A stretch of 64,000 nt of DNA from Epiperipatus broadwayi (lineage: Eukaryota; Onychophora; Udeonychophora; Euonychophora; Peripatidae). Both the position numbers and the translations under genes were made by a program. This document shows, piece by piece, positions 58,871 through 64,000 of this stretch. The DNA is taken from positions 10,530,248-10,594,247 of the forward strand of contig JAQFVV010012400.1 in NCBI GenBank assembly GCA_028023455.1, written 5' to 3'. The number at the start of each line of letters is the position of its first letter. Position 1 is the first letter of the stretch. The notes under the pieces were generated by a model that did no database searches, was not told where the DNA came from, and saw only the letters and a program-made list of their open reading frames with translations.

Positions 58871-59144
58871 TTTTTCAGTAGGCTTGGATTTTTTTGAGAT
58901 GCCATTCCATAGATAATCTGGCTAACCATCCAATATTGATCAGAAAATATATATCTACTATTTTTAGATTGAAGTAAAACAATGATGAACCATTCAAATC
59001 CGCAACATCCAACAATTGTCAAACTGGTAAATTTTGCCATTTTTATCCCTGTTTTCTTTTTATTACCTATTTAATATTTTCTTAATGATGGCTGATAGAT
59101 AAACATTTTGTAGCAGAGTTTGTCCTATGAATATTTTTTTCACC

Positions 59145-60020
59145 AAATCATTGGTTTTGAACAAACTTCTTTTGCTCTGTACAATAAGTGCTAGTATAAC
59201 TTCATGTTTGTGTTTCTGGTGTGATTGGATATATATGCTAAGTATTTTCCTATATTGATTTTGCTATGAGAAAAACAAGATCATCTAAGAATGTCAATTT
59301 TTATTCTTGTTCTGATTCTATTAAAAATTTAATTGAAGTGGATATATTATCAAGGTATGTCCAAAATACCTGTAACAATATTTCACCATGTAATCATACA
59401 ACAAATGAATCATTAAGATAGTGAAGCTAAACTTTAGGTGGATATTAAGTAGTGTTTATGGTGTGGTTTTAAGTTCTTCCATGTATATATTATTCATCAG
59501 AGGTGACAGGGATGATCTCGTGGCATTTCCTTAATTATTGGTAAGAATACTGTGTTGTATTGGAAGTATGTCATTGTTATGCATGGTGTTAATAGTTCCA
59601 TTATTCTATCAATAGGAAGAGTTTTTATGATTAGTGTACTATTATGGTCATTTAAACATTTACTTAAATAAAAACTGCTTCATCACAGGTACATTTGTAA
59701 ATAAACTTTTCTTATCAAAGCTTACCAATATGTCAATTCTTTCAAATTTTATGTTCTTGATTAATTCTACAAAATGCTTTGAAACCTGACAAAGAACTGT
59801 ATGCTGTGTGCCAAGGATCTTATTAAGAACTCATAGAAGGTGAATTTCTAGAACTAGCAATAGAGTGGAATATGGTCCTTATAGATTTTAGGTAGATATT
59901 AAAAATTACAAATTTTGCTGAAATATGATGTTAATTTACTTTTTTCTGAATCAGTGAAATATGTGTTATTTTCATGAGTAATGTTTGTAGCTCCATATTG
60001 GATATTTTGCCAATGGAGTT
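59145..60020 (-). pseudogene. Penelope-like element RT fragment, inverted copy
   Basis: The minus strand shows FVELIKNIKFERIDILVSFD and KSLFTNVP (consensus SFDVTSLFTNVPV), a partly decayed NNIYMEELKTTP block (consensus VANLYME.FE) and a FLDDLV-like stretch further on. These are Penelope-type RT landmarks. It mirrors 60060-60965 around a centre near 60040. It lacks the endonuclease part. Stops and shifts are frequent. Confidence 0.7.
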
Positions 60021-60059
60021 TTTAATAATATATAAGTATTCCTCATAGTAACCAAACAA

Positions 60060-61790
60060 AAAAGTGGCAAAAAATCTAATACTGCATATAGAAAGTTACT
60101 AGCATTATTTATAAAACATCTGAGGTACTACACTGACTCAGAGAAATGTCAATCAACATAATATTTCAGCAAAATTCTTCATCTTTAATATCTATGTAAA
60201 ATCCATAAGAACCACCTTTCATTAAAACATATTGTCAGTTATAAAAATGCCCCTTGTCAAAATTTCTTAATTATTTGGCATGCAACATAGAGTTCTTTGT
60301 CAGGATTCAAAGAAATTTGTAGAATTAATCAAAAACATGAACCTTATAGAACTGACTTGTTGGTAAGCTTTGATAAGTTTATCCACAAATGTACCCTGTG
60401 ATAAAGTATTTTCTATTGTAAGGAGAGATTAAATGATTTTAACATCATATGACCAGAACAACCCTTCATATTGATAGTATAATGGAGCTATTAATATTCT
60501 GCATAACAATGATATACTTACAATACAACACAGAATTTTTACCAATAATCAAGGAAAGGGTATGACATCATCACTGTCACGTCTGATAAACAATATGCAC
60601 ATGGAAGAAACTTAAAACCACAACTATAAATTCTACATAACACCCACCTAAAATTTAGCTTCACTATGTTGATGATGCATTTGTTATATGGACACATGGT
60701 GAAGTGCTATTTCAAACCTTTTGGACATATAGTGACAACATATCTCCTTCAATTAAATTCACAATAGAATCAGAACAATAACAAAAAATAGCATTTCATG
60801 GCAAAATCAAAACTAAAATTTATAAAAAATCTACCCACCCCACCCACATACACACAGGAAAATACTTAGCATGTACATCCAATTATATAAGAATCACAAA
60901 ATATTGAATTAAACTATCACTACAGAACTGATCAAAAAAAAATTTGTTCAAAAATCAGTGAATTAAAAAAATATATCTATATGGAATGATCTCTCATGAA
61001 GAATAGTAATCTATCAGTTGTTATTTTAAAAATCTTAAATAGATAACAAAATATATATATAAACAATTATTGATACTATATTCAATCATACACACTAGGA
61101 ATAGCAGATAAACTAGAGAAAATTTGCAGTCAATATATCATGCTACTAAGAATTCTAACATCTATAAAACCTGAATTTGAAATGATAAAAACCAAAAACT
61201 GCATCTATAAATTACATTATGAATGTGGAAAGATGTCTATTATTGAAACCATCTCCCTAGTGAAAAGTGATTAGAAAAGAAAAAAAAACAGATATGTTTA
61301 ACATATCAGATCATGTGTGTTTCAATAAACATATGTTCATTTGGGAAAATACAAAAATATTGGATAGAAAGAGGAAAAAAATATCGAGCACAAAATTCAA
61401 AGAAGCTCCATGTTAATGGTGAAATGCCATAAATCAACCTAATGTAATAATATATAATGTCAGGAAGCCACTAATTAATCTTCCTCTTAAATAAAAAGAA
61501 GAAATCAGGATAATCTCATAGATAAGTGTATTAAATTTCTATGACTGTTGCTTTTGGAAGAATAGTTCTGTTATTTAAAAATATTACCTTAAATTCAATA
61601 TTTATGAATGTAAAAGTTCTTATCATGCTAGTATTGTCACCTGTCAAGCTATCAAAATGTGAAGAAGAGAAGAGAATAATGTCACTCAAAATATTGTGTT
61701 ATTTACTAACCTGTGTACCATTACTGATAATTTAATATATTTGGGAAGTTGAAATAAAGTTTCATTTTTTCTAAAGACATTCGGTATTTA
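60060..61790 (+). pseudogene. Penelope-like element: RT plus GIY-YIG endonuclease, broken
   Basis: Penelope-like elements carry a telomerase-related RT followed by a GIY-YIG endonuclease. Here KKFVELIKNMN is near 60320, a LSTNVPCDK-like block near 60380, and the catalytic YVDDAFVIWTHGEVLFQTFW at 60665-60724 in an open stretch that continues with SPSIKFTIESEQ. HTGKYLACTSNYI is near 60853-60891 (consensus HTDRYLH..SNH). After a decayed linker, KLEKICSQY near 61113 leads to the endonuclease segment NCIYKLHYECGKMSIIET (61198-61251), matching GVYKI.CECGK.YIGET with the second Tyr and Gly lost. The family 3' region follows to about 61790. The RT aspartates survive, but frames are broken throughout. 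Confidence 0.8.
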
Positions 61791-63525
61791 ATATTAGATG
61801 ATGGAAATAATCCAATTTATAATTACTATTAAATGCCGCCATCGCAAATGTTCAGGCAAACATAGTTTATTTTTACTTTCCAGCAACTGTAATTATTATG
61901 CTTTTTAATATATAAATTTGTGCTGTTTTAGCACCAAAATGCAATTCAATTACTAACTACCTGGTTTTATTTTTATTTTATATTTTTATCAATTGGAAAT
62001 CAATTTAAAAAAATTTAACTATAGAATTATCCTGCATATTATATAAAATAAGCTATTCATAAAACTATTTAGATAGCTATGGTTAGTAACTCCTGAGATC
62101 ACATGACAATAAACTCAAGTGGCAGATTGTATAATATTATATTCTTTAATATACCAAAGTTATAATTTTTTTTTATCTTATTCAACTGAAAACTTATTCA
62201 GGAGCCTTTTGTTCTTAATTCTGTCAATTTTACCACTATGCCAAATTATAATAAATTGGTCAGAATTTTTCAGAGAGATAAAATAATTATTTTACAATAA
62301 AGCTTTAAAATTAAATTCTCTAATAACAGTCTAAACAAAATCAAAAATAATTACAATGAATTTTGCTTAATCTTTGGAATCACAAATTTTGCATGTCTTT
62401 TTTTCTTAGTCCACTTTTTTGCCTTGAATGTTTATATATATATATTCTCCTGAATTGAATATGAAACAATCAATTGAATAGACAACTATATAATATAAGA
62501 AAAACAATGTAATGGTTTTAAAAAATAACTATCAAGTGAAATATATATATATATAATTATCACGTAAATTCATTTTCTTACAATGTCAAGTGTCACTGAA
62601 GCAATAAAATGAAAGATTGAGCACAGCAGTTTCATTCAAGTAATCAAGCTATTTATTCAATAAGGAATCAGTACTGAAACCATTGATTTTGAAATTCATG
62701 AGTCTTATTATGATTGAGTGTTATCAAACTAGTTGTAAAACACTGTGGGTATTGATTGCATGGGCATCTGATGGCTATAATTTTTATTATCTCAGGACAT
62801 GATGAATCTAGAAACAAAACTATATGATTGTCAACATAAAATATTTCATATTTTCTTCACAGTCTTAACATTTTAAATATGTTTCATTAACTTCATTACA
62901 TTATCATCAACCTCATTATTATTATTAGCAGTCATTTATGAACAAGTGTTGTTCTAACTCCTACACTAGAAGAATAAATAAAAACAAAGGTAGAGAGAAA
63001 TAAAAGACAGGATTAGAATATTAAAAGTTGACACAGTGTTTGCACAAATACACAATTCAATTGTCAAAGTTTGGAGATGGCTGATTATGTCAGTAGCATC
63101 CATAGAGTTGGTCAACCGGTCATATACCTGGGGGTTGGTAGGGCCCCCACCCTGAGCTACCTTATTTTAATCAACAATTCAATATATGTCTTACACATTA
63201 ATAGAAGACTGGGCAACCTACCTTTGATGGATGTTCTTATAGATAAAGCTAAAGCTTACTTTTGAAATGAAGCACACCAAATTTCCAAATGTCTCACTGT
63301 TTGAACATGTTTATAAATTGGGTGAATGGCTGATAGTTTGTAATTGAATAGTCCCATGCCTCTGGACTAATTAAGTTATATAATTTTGTTTTTCTTTTAT
63401 ATTAATATTAATGTGCTATAAGTTAAGCATTATTATTTAGATGAGAATAAATGTTGTATACATTCCTTTTCTATATTAAAAATTAAAGATTTTATTTATT
63501 TATTTACTTTTTTATTTATTAAATA
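61791..63525. other. AT-rich stretch with no recognised gene
   Basis: A 64-codon frame at 63071-63265 includes a G+C-rich spot (CTGGGGGTTGGTAGGGCCCCCACC, self-complementary in part) near 63128-63152. No domain is recognised and I do not call a gene. Confidence 0.35.
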
Positions 63526-64000
63526 CAGAGAGTGTACCAATAGTTCAAACAAGCTCTTAATTAATAAATGTGGTATGAGAAAATATTTAAAATCTCTATC
63601 CACAACACTCCCATCTCCAGACCAACTGGTTTCAAGCTATGGCTCATGTCAGTGGAAAGTTAGAATATTTGGACACTATTGGTATGCTCTCTGTATTGCA
63701 TTTTTGTAAATGCACGCTTATAAAAGTAATGTCACGTTATATATGACTTGCTTTTTTGATTATTATAATTTTAACTTTAAGGCTTTGGCTATGGTGAAGG
63801 TATTAAAATATGGTAGATCTGAATTTAGTTCAGTCCTAGATATCTGGATTTAAAGACATTTTCATGTCCGAAAATTTCAGAGTTTCTACTTAAATATACA
63901 TATGAAATAAGTGTTGGGTTTTGAGTTGATATTTTAGATCTAGTGTCCGAATATTCTAGCTCACCACTGACATGAGCCTTGGTCTGGAGATGAGAGTGTT
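63526..64000. repeat. Family B foldback, cut by the window end
   Basis: AGAGAGTGTACCAATAG...ATCTCCAGACC...CATGTCAGTGG at 63526-63670 is the inverted counterpart of the closing segment about 63930-64000. The hammerhead position (minus, about 63620-63660) reads CCA, CTGA-CA-TGA, GCCATAGCTT, GAAAC-CAGTTG-GTC, TGGAGA: recognisable, with a two-base insertion in the core and a longer stem III loop. The right arm at the end lacks the stem II/GAAA part. The remainder lies beyond the window. Confidence 0.6.

Overview
The window looks like AT-rich, intron- or intergenic-type DNA from an invertebrate animal (a metazoan). I find no convincing host exon, rRNA or functional tRNA gene, CRISPR array or operon. 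What can be read is a dense, layered set of transposable elements. The mix is an L1/Tx1-type LINE, RTE-type LINEs, Penelope-like elements, a Merlin (ISXO2-like) transposase, a pogo/Tigger-like DNA element, tRNA-derived SINEs and hammerhead-bearing short repeats. It would suit a large lophotrochozoan genome, such as a mollusc or cephalopod, but the sequence alone does not prove this.

Layout. 1-9.2 kb: a tRNA-Val-like SINE, small repeat fragments, degraded RTE pieces, a long (AAC)n/(AAT)n microsatellite and a longer RTE ORF2 relic ending near 9.05 kb. 9197-15227: an apparently full-length L1/Tx1-clade LINE flanked by the same 13-bp target-site duplication. It has ORF1 with a CCHC knuckle and ORF2 with endonuclease, reverse transcriptase (YVDD) and a C-terminal zinc knuckle, broken by several frameshifts and stops. 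15.6-16.1 kb: a Merlin/ISXO2-like transposase relic. 17-20 kb: an antisense RTE 3' end, a second SINE with a perfect 16-bp duplication, and a ~770-bp palindrome with a SINE inserted in one arm. 22-29 kb and 41-46 kb: foldback repeats, several holding hammerhead-ribozyme-like cores. 39.3-40.4 kb: a TA-flanked 1.1-kb pogo/Tigger-like element. 46.6-49 kb: another RTE relic. 55.7-56.4 kb: another hammerhead foldback. 56.9-61.8 kb: Penelope-like copies, two of them head to head. 63.5-64 kb: a foldback cut by the window end.

The most interesting thing here is the set of short repeats with hammerhead-type cores (CUGANGA, stem II, GAAA, a tiny stem III, NUH and a complementary stem I). I see two sequence families, called A/B and C. 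The best copies keep all core residues and have covarying stem I or stem II pairs. Many sit as inverted pairs, so either strand carries one sense and one antisense ribozyme. Family C also has a tRNA-like box A/box B segment downstream, the arrangement known from the Schistosoma Sm-alpha SINE-like elements. Hammerheads are known in Penelope-like elements and animal retrozymes, and decayed Penelope copies lie in the same window. Activity and the mobilising partner are inference.

The LINEs could supply reverse transcriptase to the SINEs in trans, but no shared 3' tail linking a particular SINE to a particular LINE is visible. Coordinates of decayed repeats are approximate to about 10-30 bases.
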